A DNA stretch of 64,000 nt, taken from assembly GCA_000621985.1 (NCBI GenBank), contig KK211381.1:34706-98705 (forward strand). The letters run 5' to 3'. The notes under the pieces are model-generated. The model was not told where the DNA came from. It ran no database searches and was given only the letters and a program-made list of their open reading frames with translations. How positions within the stretch are numbered: the first letter of the stretch is position 1; each line of letters opens with the position of its first letter. This stretch comes from Lachnospiraceae bacterium V9D3004 (GTDB lineage: Bacteria; Bacillota; Clostridia; Lachnospirales; Lachnospiraceae). The translations under genes were made by a program, and so were the position numbers. Of this stretch, positions 53,282 to 63,944 are shown in pieces.

Positions 53282-55204
53282 ATGATATTACTATATTACA
53301 TACTGGTGGGAATACTGTTCCTTACAATATGTTATCTGACCGGCGATTTATTATGTGATTTATTGTCGTTAACTTATAGCAGGACAGTGATTGGCTTTGT
53401 CGGGATTATATCAGTATTCTATGTTATATCATTTCCTTTCTTGTACTTTAACGGTGATTTTACTGTTTTATTTTATATATTTGGATTTGTAATGACTGTA
53501 GCTGTGCTTATCTCTGTATGCCATATGTATAAAAAACATTGTATCAGCACTGGCGACTATAAAAGCAAAAGTAATAGTAACAGTAACTGCAATAATAGAG
53601 ATGGCAGTAGTAAAACATCCAATTACAGTGTTACATTTTTAAATGATATTAAATGTAGAATAATGAATATTAAAGGTGATCATATAATGATCATTGCTTT
53701 AATACTCATTGGTGTTCAAGTGATCGCACTTTATTTCTTTGCTCACTATGATTCTGATGATTCTTATTATGTTGCAAGGACAAGTACTATACTTCATTCA
53801 GGGTTCATTAATTCCATGGAGCCTTCAAGCGGAATAGAAAGATTTCCGATGCAGGCTCAATATGCCATGGTTGGTTATGAAGTCTTCATGGCATGGTTAT
53901 GCAGATTGACAGGAATCAATGCTGCCATAATGTTTCATACAGTCATGCCCGGGGTATTTCTTGTTCTGCATTATCTTGCGGTAAATGATCTTGGCAGAGA
54001 GTTGTTCGGTAAAAAGAAAAATATCTTTCTGATAATATTTATATTATATAATCTGTTAAGTGCATATTCGATTGATTCACAGGGTATATATGCAATGATC
54101 AGGATATGGCAGGGCAAATCTGTTATGATCTGTGTCCTGATACCATTATTGATACTCGTTTTCCTGAGGCTTTTTAAAGACAATAAACCTGATATTAAGA
54201 TACTGATAGTATTATTTGGAATACTTACGAGCGGTATATGTCTTACAACAATTGGGGTATATTTTATGCCTGTCGCATATGGATTATTGACTGTTGTTTA
54301 TGGAATCAATCAATTAATTAAACGATACGGCATAATGAATTTCTTTAAACTTTGTATACCGGTTCTTTCATTTATTCCATTCGTCATGATCATCTATCTC
54401 AAACTCAGACAGGATAATACAATAGAAGGTGCAGTATATGGTTTGGATGGGTTTGTATATCCGGGTTTTTATTTTAGTATTAACGATGCCGGTTGTATAT
54501 GGTTGTTTTTTATTGTGGCTGTATTATATTATCTGATATGTGAACAAGGCAGAAAAAGATATCTTTTTGGAATATTGCCGTTATTTACTTTTGTAACCAT
54601 ACTTAACCCTCTCATAAGCAAATATGTTGCAGGCTATATAACAGGAGTTCCGGTATATTGGAGACTATTCTGGCTGTTACATTTAAATATCGTCTTAGTA
54701 TCCTTTGCTGTAGATGTTATATTAAAGCTTAAGAAAAAATATATTCAAATAGCTGTTGTTATTGTTATGTTCGGAATAAACGGAGTACCGGTATTTACTC
54801 CGGAATATTTCGGTGTTGCACATAACTATGAGAAAAACCAGTTTGATTCACAGTATATAACAAAATGTATTCTGGAAGATCACGGTGACGGTGATACATC
54901 ATTATTCGTCCATGAAGATTACAGCTACGGCGTCAGACAGTATACAGGAAGAATCATACTTGTCTGGTCAAGATATACAGCGGATTATTACATTGATGAA
55001 GACAGATATGCACCTATAGAAAAAGCATATGCAAACCTTTACACATTCCGTATGTTTAATAAACAGGTTTTAGATACTTTAAAAGACTATGATACAGAAT
55101 ATCTCGTGTTATATAATGACACTGAAGTGGATGAAGACGTCAGCCCGTTTATAAAAAAAATCGGCGGGCAGGGGGAATATGGGGTGTATAAATTGATATC
55201 ATAA
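53282..55204 (+). CDS. Polytopic membrane protein, DUF6077-like
   Basis: 640 aa, about 12 hydrophobic helices, with a low-complexity Ser/Asn/Lys loop (KSKSNSNSNCNNRDGSSKTS) near residue 95. The YDSDDSYYVARTSTIL segment has an acidic DSDD pair after a helix, as in GT-C glycosyltransferases and the DUF6077 family. It may transfer sugars to the envelope, but no activity is known. Begins 28 bp after hypB with GGAGAGAAGG, although the functions look unrelated. Confidence 0.7.
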   Translation: MILLYYILVGILFLTICYLTGDLLCDLLSLTYSRTVIGFVGIISVFYVISFPFLYFNGDFTVLFYIFGFVMTVAVLISVCHMYKKHCISTGDYKSKSNSNSNCNNRDGSSKTSNYSVTFLNDIKCRIMNIKGDHIMIIALILIGVQVIALYFFAHYDSDDSYYVARTSTILHSGFINSMEPSSGIERFPMQAQYAMVGYEVFMAWLCRLTGINAAIMFHTVMPGVFLVLHYLAVNDLGRELFGKKKNIFLIIFILYNLLSAYSIDSQGIYAMIRIWQGKSVMICVLIPLLILVFLRLFKDNKPDIKILIVLFGILTSGICLTTIGVYFMPVAYGLLTVVYGINQLIKRYGIMNFFKLCIPVLSFIPFVMIIYLKLRQDNTIEGAVYGLDGFVYPGFYFSINDAGCIWLFFIVAVLYYLICEQGRKRYLFGILPLFTFVTILNPLISKYVAGYITGVPVYWRLFWLLHLNIVLVSFAVDVILKLKKKYIQIAVVIVMFGINGVPVFTPEYFGVAHNYEKNQFDSQYITKCILEDHGDGDTSLFVHEDYSYGVRQYTGRIILVWSRYTADYYIDEDRYAPIEKAYANLYTFRMFNKQVLDTLKDYDTEYLVLYNDTEVDEDVSPFIKKIGGQGEYGVYKLIS

Positions 55205-55231
55205 TAAACCGTTTCGTATTATATAACGTAT

Positions 55232-56980
55232 TTATGAAATATAAATTAGATAAATAGGTGTTATACCTAACAGAGCGTATAATATTAGTATTATAGATGT
55301 AACGGTTATAAGGAATGAAGTATTAATTTTCTTCCTCAATGGTGCAATCATTCGGTAGTCGCTTATGTAGTAGCCTATGAAAAACAGTAGAGGAGTCAGG
55401 TATCTTCCCTGACATCCTGTTATTGTATTGCTTGCAACAGGTGTGTAGGCTATATACATACAGGTTGCGACAAATACTGATCCCATGAATGCCATAAATA
55501 TTGTCCATATTCTGTTTATTGCATTGGTAATCGAAACATCTTCTTTTGATTTGTCTAATATTGTTATTATCACAAAAAATATAAAATAAACGGTTGCAAA
55601 AGGAACTATACCCAAAAATAACATATTGGCAGTATAATCGAAGGTCCAATATAAGGACCAATATGTTGATAAGAATTTTAGCAGTACTTTTGTATATTTC
55701 AGAGGGTGACTAAAAATATATGATACCTGTTCAAAGGAATTGACGGTAGCACCGCCACGCATATCATTTCCGCCGACGCCTGATATGAAGAACGGAAGTA
55801 TAAATGTCATCGCAATTATCAGACATGTAGCTAATATTATTGTGATGTAAGTTTTTCGTGATAATTTACTATCTAATTTTTCTTTTTTGACAAACAGCAT
55901 AACCAAAACCAGACAGAAATATATCGGTTTTGCCGAAAAGGCCAAAATATAGATTAAACATATAGATATCAGATCTTTTATAGTTATTTTTTTTGTTTTA
56001 TCCTGTAAAATGCCTATATACCATGAAAATGCGAGAATTGACAGACCTATTCCCCATGTATCATAGGAATAATTGCTGGCAAGAGTTAATGTGGTAGGAA
56101 ACATGGATATCATAAATATGATCAGTTTCCCGGATTTTAATTTTTTTAAAGCTAAATAAATAATTAGTGAGTAGAAGAGAACATTGATCCATTTTCCAAG
56201 AAAGAATGTTATCGAATAAGGTAACGATAAACCTCTTGAAAAAAATAGAGCAATTGCCGATGGTAGATAAGAAGGAACTGCATTTGGAAGAATATCAACA
56301 CTTCTTGATATATAATCATGTTCTGTCATATACAAATTATTTACTTTTTCTTCAAAAGCTAAATACAATTCTTTGGGACGTGTTGCTACTTCGCGAACAG
56401 CGCTTTTGTTTTCAAAGTTGAGTATTTCATAATCTGCCTGAGTTATCGAATCTGAAAAAGCATGAGATATATGTAAAGCTCTTTCGTAGTGGGTAATATC
56501 ATCCCATGAAACATTAATTGCAGTGGGATACGATACAGAAAAAATGGATCCCATTAATAATATTGTTAGGGCAATATATTTGTTTACATCTATTTGCTGT
56601 TTTATAAAACAATACAGCAAAATGATCAGAGTGGAAAGACATAATGAAAATATTGTAAATCTCAAAAAAGTAGAATATTCTTCTATTGATGAAAGATGAT
56701 AAGTGATAAAACAATAAGCAACCAGATTGTATGTTATTATTCCTATAAAGAAAAGGAGAAGCGGTTTGATTATTTTTCTTACGGGAGTCTTTTTGACAAA
56801 ATACAAATAATGAAATGATATAATTAAAAAAGATACGATTATGATCCGTGCAATACACATTTCTGTAATGTAGTATGGATCATGATATACCAAAATCCAT
56901 GCAATTGTTATTATAATAGCAACGATGATCTCTACGCACATTATTGTTTTCTTGTTAATGGTATTAAGTAAATTTCTCAT
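55232..56980 (-). CDS. Polytopic membrane protein, DUF2142-like
   Basis: 582 aa, about 12 helices. After the fourth helix group a VSWDDITHYERALHIS motif appears, which fits the DUF2142 family of GT-C-type envelope proteins: an acidic pair followed by a histidine. FPTTLTLASNYSYDTWGI and GCQGRYLTPLLFF are also family-like. Likely transfers a lipid-linked sugar outside the membrane; inferred. Last gene of a minus-strand unit with a DUF2304 protein and a GT2. Confidence 0.75.
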   Translation of the reverse strand: MRNLLNTINKKTIMCVEIIVAIIITIAWILVYHDPYYITEMCIARIIIVSFLIISFHYLYFVKKTPVRKIIKPLLLFFIGIITYNLVAYCFITYHLSSIEEYSTFLRFTIFSLCLSTLIILLYCFIKQQIDVNKYIALTILLMGSIFSVSYPTAINVSWDDITHYERALHISHAFSDSITQADYEILNFENKSAVREVATRPKELYLAFEEKVNNLYMTEHDYISRSVDILPNAVPSYLPSAIALFFSRGLSLPYSITFFLGKWINVLFYSLIIYLALKKLKSGKLIIFMISMFPTTLTLASNYSYDTWGIGLSILAFSWYIGILQDKTKKITIKDLISICLIYILAFSAKPIYFCLVLVMLFVKKEKLDSKLSRKTYITIILATCLIIAMTFILPFFISGVGGNDMRGGATVNSFEQVSYIFSHPLKYTKVLLKFLSTYWSLYWTFDYTANMLFLGIVPFATVYFIFFVIITILDKSKEDVSITNAINRIWTIFMAFMGSVFVATCMYIAYTPVASNTITGCQGRYLTPLLFFIGYYISDYRMIAPLRKKINTSFLITVTSIILILYALLGITPIYLIYIS

Positions 56981-57021
56981 TGATTGTAATCCTCATGAAA
57001 TCAGTTTTTTTATATCTTTGT

Positions 57022-57396
57022 TTAAGTCTGTTCTTTATCAGTATCTTTTTGCTCTTTTAATTGTTCCAGTTCTTTATTCATTAATGCCATCTTTTGCGCC
57101 ATCTGACGGATCTCATTCGATAATTTGGATATGGCAACTGTAAGCGTATATATGATAACAAGTAACAGAATATATCCAAATAGGAAAAGCATGTTTGACG
57201 GTAGTTCTATTCCAAGCAGTGAGGAAAAGAATACAATGATGTCGGGAAACAGATCGATGATCATCATTACCAGGATCAAAAAAAACCATGCCAGCGTATG
57301 TTTGAGATTAAGTGTGCGTTTTTTTACCTGTCTTCCGAGCATGATAAGTGAAAGCAGCAATATTGCCAGTATCACAAGGCGGATATTAGTATTCAT
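57022..57396 (-). CDS. DUF2304 membrane protein
   Basis: 124 aa, three membrane helices, then a short coiled coil (NEIRQMAQKMALMNKELEQLKEQK). The LKHTLAWFFLILVMMIIDLFP core is diagnostic for DUF2304, which usually sits next to a polyprenyl-phosphate glycosyltransferase, as here (4 bp after the GT2 gene). Role likely accessory to that enzyme. Confidence 0.85.
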   Translation of the reverse strand: MNTNIRLVILAILLLSLIMLGRQVKKRTLNLKHTLAWFFLILVMMIIDLFPDIIVFFSSLLGIELPSNMLFLFGYILLLVIIYTLTVAISKLSNEIRQMAQKMALMNKELEQLKEQKDTDKEQT

Positions 57397-57400
57397 AATG

Positions 57401-58108
57401 TTAAGACACCTTCTTTCCGGATTTGCCGAGGCATTCTACCAATATTGCTATTGAGACTTTTATCATATAATATATTGAATTCCATGGACTGATAGAAGAG
57501 ATACCTCCCTGACGTTCGCGCATGATAACGGGAATCTCTTCGACTTTCATGCCTTTGCGAAGAATTGATACAACGCTTTCGGGTTCGGGATAATCCTTGG
57601 GATAATCATTGGCAAATATCTCGATAATATTGCGTCCTATCATTCTGAATCCGGAGGTTGGATCGGTGATTTTAGCGCCTGTTACTATTTTGATCAGTCT
57701 GTAAAAAAAACCTATGCCGAAACGTCTCATAAAAGAAGACTGATATCCTTCTTTGTCGATGAATCTTGATCCTATGACCATATCGCATTTGTCGGCAAGA
57801 AGCTTATCAGCCATAATGTCAAGATAACGTACATCATGCTGACCGTCACCGTCAAACTGAACGGCTATATCGTAGCCATTATCCTTTGCATATCTGTAAC
57901 CGGTCTGCACCGAGCCGCCAATGCCGAGATTAATGGGTAGATTTATTATATTAAGATTATTATCTTCGCATATTTCCCGAGTATTGTCTGTTGAACAGTC
58001 ATTTATAACAATGTAGTCAAAATCCGTTGTATTACTTAATATATCATTAACTGTATCCAGGATATTATCACTTTCATTATAAGCCGGAATTATGATTAAT
58101 TTTTTCAT
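57401..58108 (-). CDS. GT2 glycosyltransferase, dolichol/polyprenyl-phosphate mannose synthase type
   Basis: 235 aa. IIPAYNESDNI, VINDCSTDNT and QFDGDGQHD (DxD metal site), then GSRFI, TDPTSGFRMI and RERQGGISS. Typical of DPM1-like enzymes that put a sugar on undecaprenyl phosphate for later use by GT-C proteins such as the DUF2142 neighbour. No C-terminal membrane helices. First gene of the minus-strand unit. Confidence 0.9.
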   Translation of the reverse strand: MKKLIIIPAYNESDNILDTVNDILSNTTDFDYIVINDCSTDNTREICEDNNLNIINLPINLGIGGSVQTGYRYAKDNGYDIAVQFDGDGQHDVRYLDIMADKLLADKCDMVIGSRFIDKEGYQSSFMRRFGIGFFYRLIKIVTGAKITDPTSGFRMIGRNIIEIFANDYPKDYPEPESVVSILRKGMKVEEIPVIMRERQGGISSISPWNSIYYMIKVSIAILVECLGKSGKKVS

Positions 58109-58320
58109 CTGAAAAGCTCCATCAGAGTGGTGTTGTGTGTTGTTATATTACAATAAAATATTCTACTACATATGTTTTTTATATGCAAGTCATTTGTGCT
58201 TGTAATAAAGCAAATGTTAAATGTTCGTTACTTGTAAATTATATATTCATATGATAAGATAGCTTATCGGAAGAAAAACACACATAATGGCCATTATTGC
58301 AGAAATGGGGTGAACATCTG

Positions 58321-59121
58321 ATGCGTTGTAAAAATATACATACATTTGTAATCTGTGCCTATGAGGAAAGCAAGTATCTTGAACAATGTATTCTATCCCT
58401 TAAAAACCAGTCAGTTGAAACTAACATTATTCTTGCCACATCCACACCGAATGAACATATTAAAAGATTGTGTGAGAATTATAACATTAAGATGTATGTT
58501 AACGAAGGAAGATCAGGTATAACAGGAGATTGGAATTTCGCATATTCCAGATGTGTTACACCTTATGTGACGATCGCCCATCAGGATGATTTATATGAAC
58601 AGGATTACGTCAAAAATATGCTGTTGTATATGAGAAAGGCTGATAATCCAATCATATTTTTTTCGGATTATTATGAGATACGCAACGGGAAAAAGATATA
58701 TAACAATAATCTGCTGAGGATAAAGAGAATAATGCTTATACCGTTAAGAAACCGTTACGGATGGAAGAGTATATTCATAAGACGAAGGATACTGTCTTTA
58801 GGTTCGCCGATATGTTGTCCTTCGGTTACGTTTGTAAAGGATAAATGTCCTGATATAGTGTTTGAAAATCATTTCAGAGCGGCAGAAGACTGGGAAGCAT
58901 GGGAGATGTTGTCAAAAAGAAACGGTTCGTTTGTATATTGCTATAAACCATTGACAGGGCATAGAATCCATAAAGATTCCGAGACAACACGGATAATCGA
59001 AAGTAACAACAGAAGAAAAGAAAACTATATCATGTTCAGAAAATTCTGGCCTGCACCTGTGGCACGGTGGTTAAACAGTCTGTATACCAAAAGTGAACAG
59101 TCAAATAATACAATTCAGTAA
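58321..59121 (+). CDS. GT2 family glycosyltransferase
   Basis: 266 aa from the ATG at 58321 (GGGGTGA ten bases upstream). TFVICAYEESKYLEQCILSL, ATSTPNEHIK and the metal motif HQDDLYE are GT-A features. The C-terminal part (PICCPSVTFVKDK, AAEDWEAWEMLSK, GHRIHKDSETT) places it with wall or capsule GT2 enzymes. Acceptor unknown. Divergent from the minus-strand GT2 unit across a 212-bp AT-rich spacer; followed by a flippase gene. Confidence 0.85.
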   Translation: MRCKNIHTFVICAYEESKYLEQCILSLKNQSVETNIILATSTPNEHIKRLCENYNIKMYVNEGRSGITGDWNFAYSRCVTPYVTIAHQDDLYEQDYVKNMLLYMRKADNPIIFFSDYYEIRNGKKIYNNNLLRIKRIMLIPLRNRYGWKSIFIRRRILSLGSPICCPSVTFVKDKCPDIVFENHFRAAEDWEAWEMLSKRNGSFVYCYKPLTGHRIHKDSETTRIIESNNRRKENYIMFRKFWPAPVARWLNSLYTKSEQSNNTIQ

Positions 59122-59155
59122 TTAATAATACAGAGAAAATTTAAAAAGTCATGAG

Positions 59156-60418
59156 ATGTTAAGAAATACGATGAAAAATAATACATTAAATAAAAACAAA
59201 AAGGAAAATATAAAGAAGAATATTTTGCTTAATTCTTCCGGCAGTATTTTTTACTGTATGTGTCAGTGGCTTATTACAATTGTTGTGATTCGCATATCTT
59301 CGTATACTGACGGAGGATATCTTTCTCTTGCAATGACAACAAGCAGCAGTTTTTCCGCAATATCATTGTTCAGTATGAGAAATTATCAGATATCCGATGT
59401 TACAGGAGAATATTCAGATAATGAATATGTCGGAAGCAGAATATTTACATGTTTTACAGCACTTGTGTGTTGCTCTGTTTATGCGCTTGTGAGCAGTTCT
59501 TTGTATCAGGCTATGTGTATTATTGCATTTATGATTGTCAGAGTTGCAGAAGGAATGGTTGATGTGCTTCATGGAGTGGATCAGAAGAATGACCGTTATG
59601 ATTATATTTTCGTTTCGTATATATTAAGGGGAATTGCTACAATATCTGCATTCTGTCTGTGCTTGAAACTTACCGGTGATCTGCAGATCACATTATTCGT
59701 TATTGCGTTTCTTAATCTGCTCGTTGCGATAGTATTTGATTACAACAAAACAAATACATTAAAGAAGCTTAAGCCGGATATTATCAGTACGAGGATCATT
59801 TCGCTTTTAAAAAAATGTATTCCCATCGTTATATATGCATTCCTGTTAAGTACTGAGAATCTTATACCGAAGACGGTGCTACAGGATAACTTCGGAACTA
59901 AAGCCCTTGGTATATATTCTTCGGTTGCTTCACCGACACTGATCGTGCAGGTGTTCGCCATGGTTGTGTTCAATCCTTTGGTGCCCGGTTTTGCAAAGCT
60001 GTTTAACGAAAATAAGTATACAGAGCTCAAAATGAAGCTTAACAGGATATATGCAGCGATCATCATACTAATAGCAGTGATACTTGCCGGTGCACATTTA
60101 TTTGGAAGACCCGGATTGAAGATTTTGTTTGGTGAGGATATTCTGCAGTATTACAATATATTCATGCCTGTAGTGTGGTGCACTGTAACACTTGCTATAG
60201 TGTGGATTCTTGATGCGATGGTAACGGCACTAAGGAAGATCAGGTTTCTGCTCGTGGGAATAATAATTGATTTTATCATATGTCTGGCTATAGTGAATCC
60301 TTGTGTAATGACATTTGGGAAAAACGGAGTCAGTTATACACAGATAATATCGTATTCATTATTGATAATATATCTGGCCATCGTCTGCGAAACAACAATT
60401 CGTCGTCCCCCGAAATAA
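59156..60418 (+). CDS. Oligosaccharide flippase-like membrane protein (MATE/Wzx type)
   Basis: 420 aa, about 12 helices. NILLNSSGSIFYCMCQWLIT opens like polysaccharide_synt proteins, and ALGIYSSVASPTLIVQVFAM is a family-like later helix. Likely moves the lipid-linked oligosaccharide made with the GT2 upstream across the membrane. Weak ribosome site; 34 bp behind the GT2 gene. Confidence 0.8.
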   Translation: MLRNTMKNNTLNKNKKENIKKNILLNSSGSIFYCMCQWLITIVVIRISSYTDGGYLSLAMTTSSSFSAISLFSMRNYQISDVTGEYSDNEYVGSRIFTCFTALVCCSVYALVSSSLYQAMCIIAFMIVRVAEGMVDVLHGVDQKNDRYDYIFVSYILRGIATISAFCLCLKLTGDLQITLFVIAFLNLLVAIVFDYNKTNTLKKLKPDIISTRIISLLKKCIPIVIYAFLLSTENLIPKTVLQDNFGTKALGIYSSVASPTLIVQVFAMVVFNPLVPGFAKLFNENKYTELKMKLNRIYAAIIILIAVILAGAHLFGRPGLKILFGEDILQYYNIFMPVVWCTVTLAIVWILDAMVTALRKIRFLLVGIIIDFIICLAIVNPCVMTFGKNGVSYTQIISYSLLIIYLAIVCETTIRRPPK

Positions 60419-60452
60419 TGATATTTTAATGATATTTTATGATAGATTAGGC

Positions 60453-60481
60453 TTGCCTTTTTTATACACATGTACTATAAT
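60453..60481 (+). promoter_or_regulatory. Promoter TTGCCT-17-TATAAT for the ech operon
   Basis: -35 TTGCCT at 60453-60458 and -10 TATAAT at 60476-60481, spacer 17 bp. The leader to echA is about 150 nt and contains a GTAACTGCTC/GAGTAGTTAC hairpin at 60525-60567, which could be regulatory. Confidence 0.65.
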
Positions 60482-60634
60482 TATGAGGTAAGCGTGAAGA
60501 TAGTTTCATATTGGCTTTAATATTGTAACTGCTCGTATGGTGATAAGAGGCTTTGAGTAGTTACTTATTTATTGTTGAAATGAACTGTTTATGCTTATGT
60601 ACTAAAATAATTAAGAGGAATGGAGGATGAGAAA

Positions 60635-62563
60635 ATGCCTGAAATGCCAGTAATACCTTTTCTCATATGTTTCCCGATTGTTGCGGGTTTACTGATGTTT
60701 TGCATTCGTGATCGAAAACTCGCCAATGCGATATCGTGTATCAGTGCAATAGTCATCATGGCCGGTGTCGGAGTACTTGTTGCCCAGTGGTTGATGGGTG
60801 ACCGTGAGCCGATAGATCTGTATGTTGATACGGAGCTCGTTGACCATATCATATTAGGAGCCGAGATATTCCTGATGGGTCTGGTTACTTTCTTATGTTT
60901 CAAATACAAGAGATATTGGATCAGTCTGCTCTCTATCGGACCGACATTATTAGTTGCCTATGCTGAATTGTTTGGACCAAAGGTTGAGGAGGCAGCACAC
61001 ATTCATGTAGATCATATGGCAATTCTTATGTGTCTTATAGTCGGCGTGATCGGTGGTTTGATCGCAATATATGCCGGCGGGTATCTTATCGGATATCATG
61101 AGCATCATAAGGAAGTTGAAGACAGAAGACATTATTTCATGATGCTTCTGTTCATATTCCTCGGAGCGATGTTCGGATTCGTTCTGTCTGACAGTCTCAT
61201 GTGGATCGAACTGTTCTGGGAGATGACGAGTATATGTTCATTTATGCTTATCGGATACACAAGAACGGAAGAAGCTATCCGCAATTCTTTCAGGGCTTTA
61301 TGGATGAACCTTCTCGGAGGAACCGGACTTGCTATCGGAATAGTATATTTTGTATATCAGCAGGAATCTGCATCACTCAGTAATCTTGTTGCTCTTGGAG
61401 CAATAGGACAAACGGTTGCAGTTCTTCCGGTTGCGCTTATTGCTTTTGCGGCACTTACCAAGTCTGCTCAGATGCCGTTCTCAACATGGCTTATCGGAGC
61501 AATGGTTGCACCTACACCGTCATCGGCGTTGTTACATAGTGCTACAATGGTCAAAGCCGGAATATATGTACTTTTCAGATTATCACCTGCAATGAGTGGG
61601 AACCTGACAGGTACAATGATCGCATTTATTGGAGGCTTCACATTCCTGGTTGCATCATTTATTGCGATCGCCCAGAGCGACGGCAAGAAGGTTCTTGCAT
61701 ATTCAACGATATCGAACCTTGGACTCATGGTTGCCTGCGCCGGCGTAGGAACACCTACGACAATATGGGCAGGTGTGTTCCTTATGATATTCCATGCGAT
61801 ATCCAAGTCACTTCTTTTCCAGGATGTCGGAGCAACAGAGAATGCTATTCACAGTCGTGACATTGAGGATATGCATGGTCTCTTATTCAGACTTCCCAAA
61901 CTTGCAATATTCATGTTTATCGGTATTGCAGCAATGTTCCTTGCACCGTTCGGTATGCTAATATCAAAATGGTCGGCATTAAGGGCTTGTGTGGATGCAA
62001 AGAATATCTGGCTCGTTGTATTTATCGTGTTCGGTAGTGCTACAACTTCGCTTTACTGGACAAAATGGATGGGCAAGATCATCAGTCTGAGTCATAAGAC
62101 AGGTGAGAAGCTTAAAGACATGTCAACGATAAGAGAGAATGCTTCAATGGGTATTCATGCTGTTCTGATGATCGTTGTGTGTGCATTGTTCCCGTTAGTT
62201 TCAAATGTATTTGTAGGACCTATGCTTGTTGAGACATTCGGTAAAGAAGATCAGGTTCTTTCAACTGCAGTTCTTGTATTGCTCGTTGCAATAATATTAT
62301 TCGTATTTGCTGTGCCGGCATTATCATATGTTTACGGACGCAGTGTTAAGATCAACAGAAAACTGTCTTATATGAGTGGTATTAACACGGGAGAAGACAG
62401 GGAATTCACTGATTCATTCGGTGATTCCAAACAGCTGTGGCTTTCCAATATGTATCTTGAGGATATTGTGGGACAGAAGAAGCTTCTCGTTCCGTCACAG
62501 GTATTCAGTCTGGCTGTTCTTCTTGTTATGTTAAGTCTTATAATAGGGGGTGTTCTTTCATGA
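60635..62563 (+). CDS. echA: Ech-type hydrogenase subunit EchA (NuoL/MrpA-like proton channel)
   Basis: 642 aa from the ATG at 60635; GGAGG eight bases upstream, itself inside an in-frame ATG at 60620. About 16 helices. The antiporter core shows WIELFWEMTSICSFMLIG, KSAQMPFSTWLIGAMVAPTPSSALLHSATMVKAG (TM7-8 lysine and histidines) and AYSTISNLGLM. It forms the proton- or sodium-translocating arm of the membrane hydrogenase. Stop overlaps echB (ATGA). Confidence 0.88.
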   Translation: MPEMPVIPFLICFPIVAGLLMFCIRDRKLANAISCISAIVIMAGVGVLVAQWLMGDREPIDLYVDTELVDHIILGAEIFLMGLVTFLCFKYKRYWISLLSIGPTLLVAYAELFGPKVEEAAHIHVDHMAILMCLIVGVIGGLIAIYAGGYLIGYHEHHKEVEDRRHYFMMLLFIFLGAMFGFVLSDSLMWIELFWEMTSICSFMLIGYTRTEEAIRNSFRALWMNLLGGTGLAIGIVYFVYQQESASLSNLVALGAIGQTVAVLPVALIAFAALTKSAQMPFSTWLIGAMVAPTPSSALLHSATMVKAGIYVLFRLSPAMSGNLTGTMIAFIGGFTFLVASFIAIAQSDGKKVLAYSTISNLGLMVACAGVGTPTTIWAGVFLMIFHAISKSLLFQDVGATENAIHSRDIEDMHGLLFRLPKLAIFMFIGIAAMFLAPFGMLISKWSALRACVDAKNIWLVVFIVFGSATTSLYWTKWMGKIISLSHKTGEKLKDMSTIRENASMGIHAVLMIVVCALFPLVSNVFVGPMLVETFGKEDQVLSTAVLVLLVAIILFVFAVPALSYVYGRSVKINRKLSYMSGINTGEDREFTDSFGDSKQLWLSNMYLEDIVGQKKLLVPSQVFSLAVLLVMLSLIIGGVLS

Positions 62564-63450
62564 ATGATATAGTTATTAGGATAATCTTTGTAGCTGCATA
62601 TCTGATACTGGCACCTTTTATCGGAGGCTTACTTGAGGGAATTGACAGGAAGATATCCGCTAGAATGCAAAGAAGAGTTGGACCGCCGGTATTGCAGCCT
62701 TTCTACGATGTTGGAAAGTTATTCAAAAAGCAGGTTATCGCAGTTAACAAATCACAGATATTCCTGCTCATGTCATATTTTTTCCTGACGATACTTACAG
62801 GTGCAATGTTCTTTTACGGAACTGATATACTGTTATGTTTCTTTGTATTGTCAACAGCAGCGACATTCCTTTATTTTGCAGCTGTTATGACCAGTTCACC
62901 TTACAGTACTTTTGGAGCTTCGAGAGAACTCCTTCAGATGGTTTCTTATGAACCTGCAGTGCTTCTTGCATGTGTCGGATTCTATCTTGCTACTGAGGTT
63001 GGTGGACATGTCGGCTCATTCAAGGTAAGTGATATTGCGCAGGCTGATTACAGTGCGATCATGTATCTTCCGGGATTCTTCATTGCATTTGTATTCATAC
63101 TTACCATCAAGATGAGAAAGTCGCCGTTTGATACAGCTACATCGCATCATCCTCATCAGGAGCTTGTAAAGGGTCTTACCACTGAGTTTGGTGCAAGGAA
63201 CCTTGCTATATATACCATTACAGAGTGGTATGAGAATGTGTTCCTTATGGGTGTTGTTGGATTGTTCATAATCAATAATAATCCGATAAGTATTGCTGTT
63301 GCGGTCGTTGTACTTTTGCTTGTATATTTCCTTGAGATCCTCATTGATAATACAAGTGCCCGCGTAAAATGGATGACAATGCTTAAGGGTTCATGGTACG
63401 TAACTATAATAGCGGCCGGATTGAATCTGGTTATTCTTATGCTTTTGTAA
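62560..63450 (+). CDS. echB: Ech-type hydrogenase subunit EchB (NuoH-like)
   Basis: 296 aa, eight helices. GIDRKISARMQRRVGPPVLQ is the NuoH/EchB signature loop; ASRELLQMVSYEPAVLLA and KMRKSPFDTATSHHPHQELV hold the conserved acidic residues. Anchors the soluble hydrogenase module to the membrane arm. Translationally coupled to echA. Confidence 0.94.
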   Translation: MNDIVIRIIFVAAYLILAPFIGGLLEGIDRKISARMQRRVGPPVLQPFYDVGKLFKKQVIAVNKSQIFLLMSYFFLTILTGAMFFYGTDILLCFFVLSTAATFLYFAAVMTSSPYSTFGASRELLQMVSYEPAVLLACVGFYLATEVGGHVGSFKVSDIAQADYSAIMYLPGFFIAFVFILTIKMRKSPFDTATSHHPHQELVKGLTTEFGARNLAIYTITEWYENVFLMGVVGLFIINNNPISIAVAVVVLLLVYFLEILIDNTSARVKWMTMLKGSWYVTIIAAGLNLVILMLL

Positions 63451-63476
63451 GAATCATTATATAAGGAGGAAATAAG

Positions 63477-63944
63477 ATGGCAAAGGTTAGCAGATCCCCA
63501 TGGCTGTTACATTATGATGGAAGCAGCTGTAACGGATGTGATATAGAAGTGCTTGCGTGTCTTACACCGGTATACGATGCCGAGAGACTTGGTATAATCA
63601 ATACCGGAGATCCTATGCAGGCAGATATATTCTTGATAACGGGAGGCATTAATACTCAGAATCAGGCTGTTGTAAAGCAGTTATATGATCAGATGCCAAG
63701 ACCGAAGGTTGTTGTGGCAGTCGGTGTATGTGCATGTACCGGCGGAATATTCAAGGAATGCTATAATATTCTTGGTGGTGCTGATACCGTTATACCGGTT
63801 GATATATATGTTCCGGGCTGTGCGGCACGACCACAGGCTATAATTGATGGTATTGTCAAAGCTGTAGCATTGTTCCAGCAGAGGTCTGAGGAACATGACA
63901 GGCTTGTAAAAGAAGGCGGAAAGGGGGCAGCTGTCAATGGATAA
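63477..63944 (+). CDS. echC: Ech-type hydrogenase small subunit EchC (NuoB-like)
   Basis: 155 aa. The single proximal [4Fe-4S] cluster ligands are C18 and C21 (SSCNGCDIE), C85 (GVCACTGG) and C115 (PGCAARPQ). This is the NuoB/NiFe-hydrogenase small-subunit fold that passes electrons to the NiFe site in EchE. AGGAGG lies just before the ATG. Overlaps the next gene by 8 nt. Confidence 0.95.
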   Translation: MAKVSRSPWLLHYDGSSCNGCDIEVLACLTPVYDAERLGIINTGDPMQADIFLITGGINTQNQAVVKQLYDQMPRPKVVVAVGVCACTGGIFKECYNILGGADTVIPVDIYVPGCAARPQAIIDGIVKAVALFQQRSEEHDRLVKEGGKGAAVNG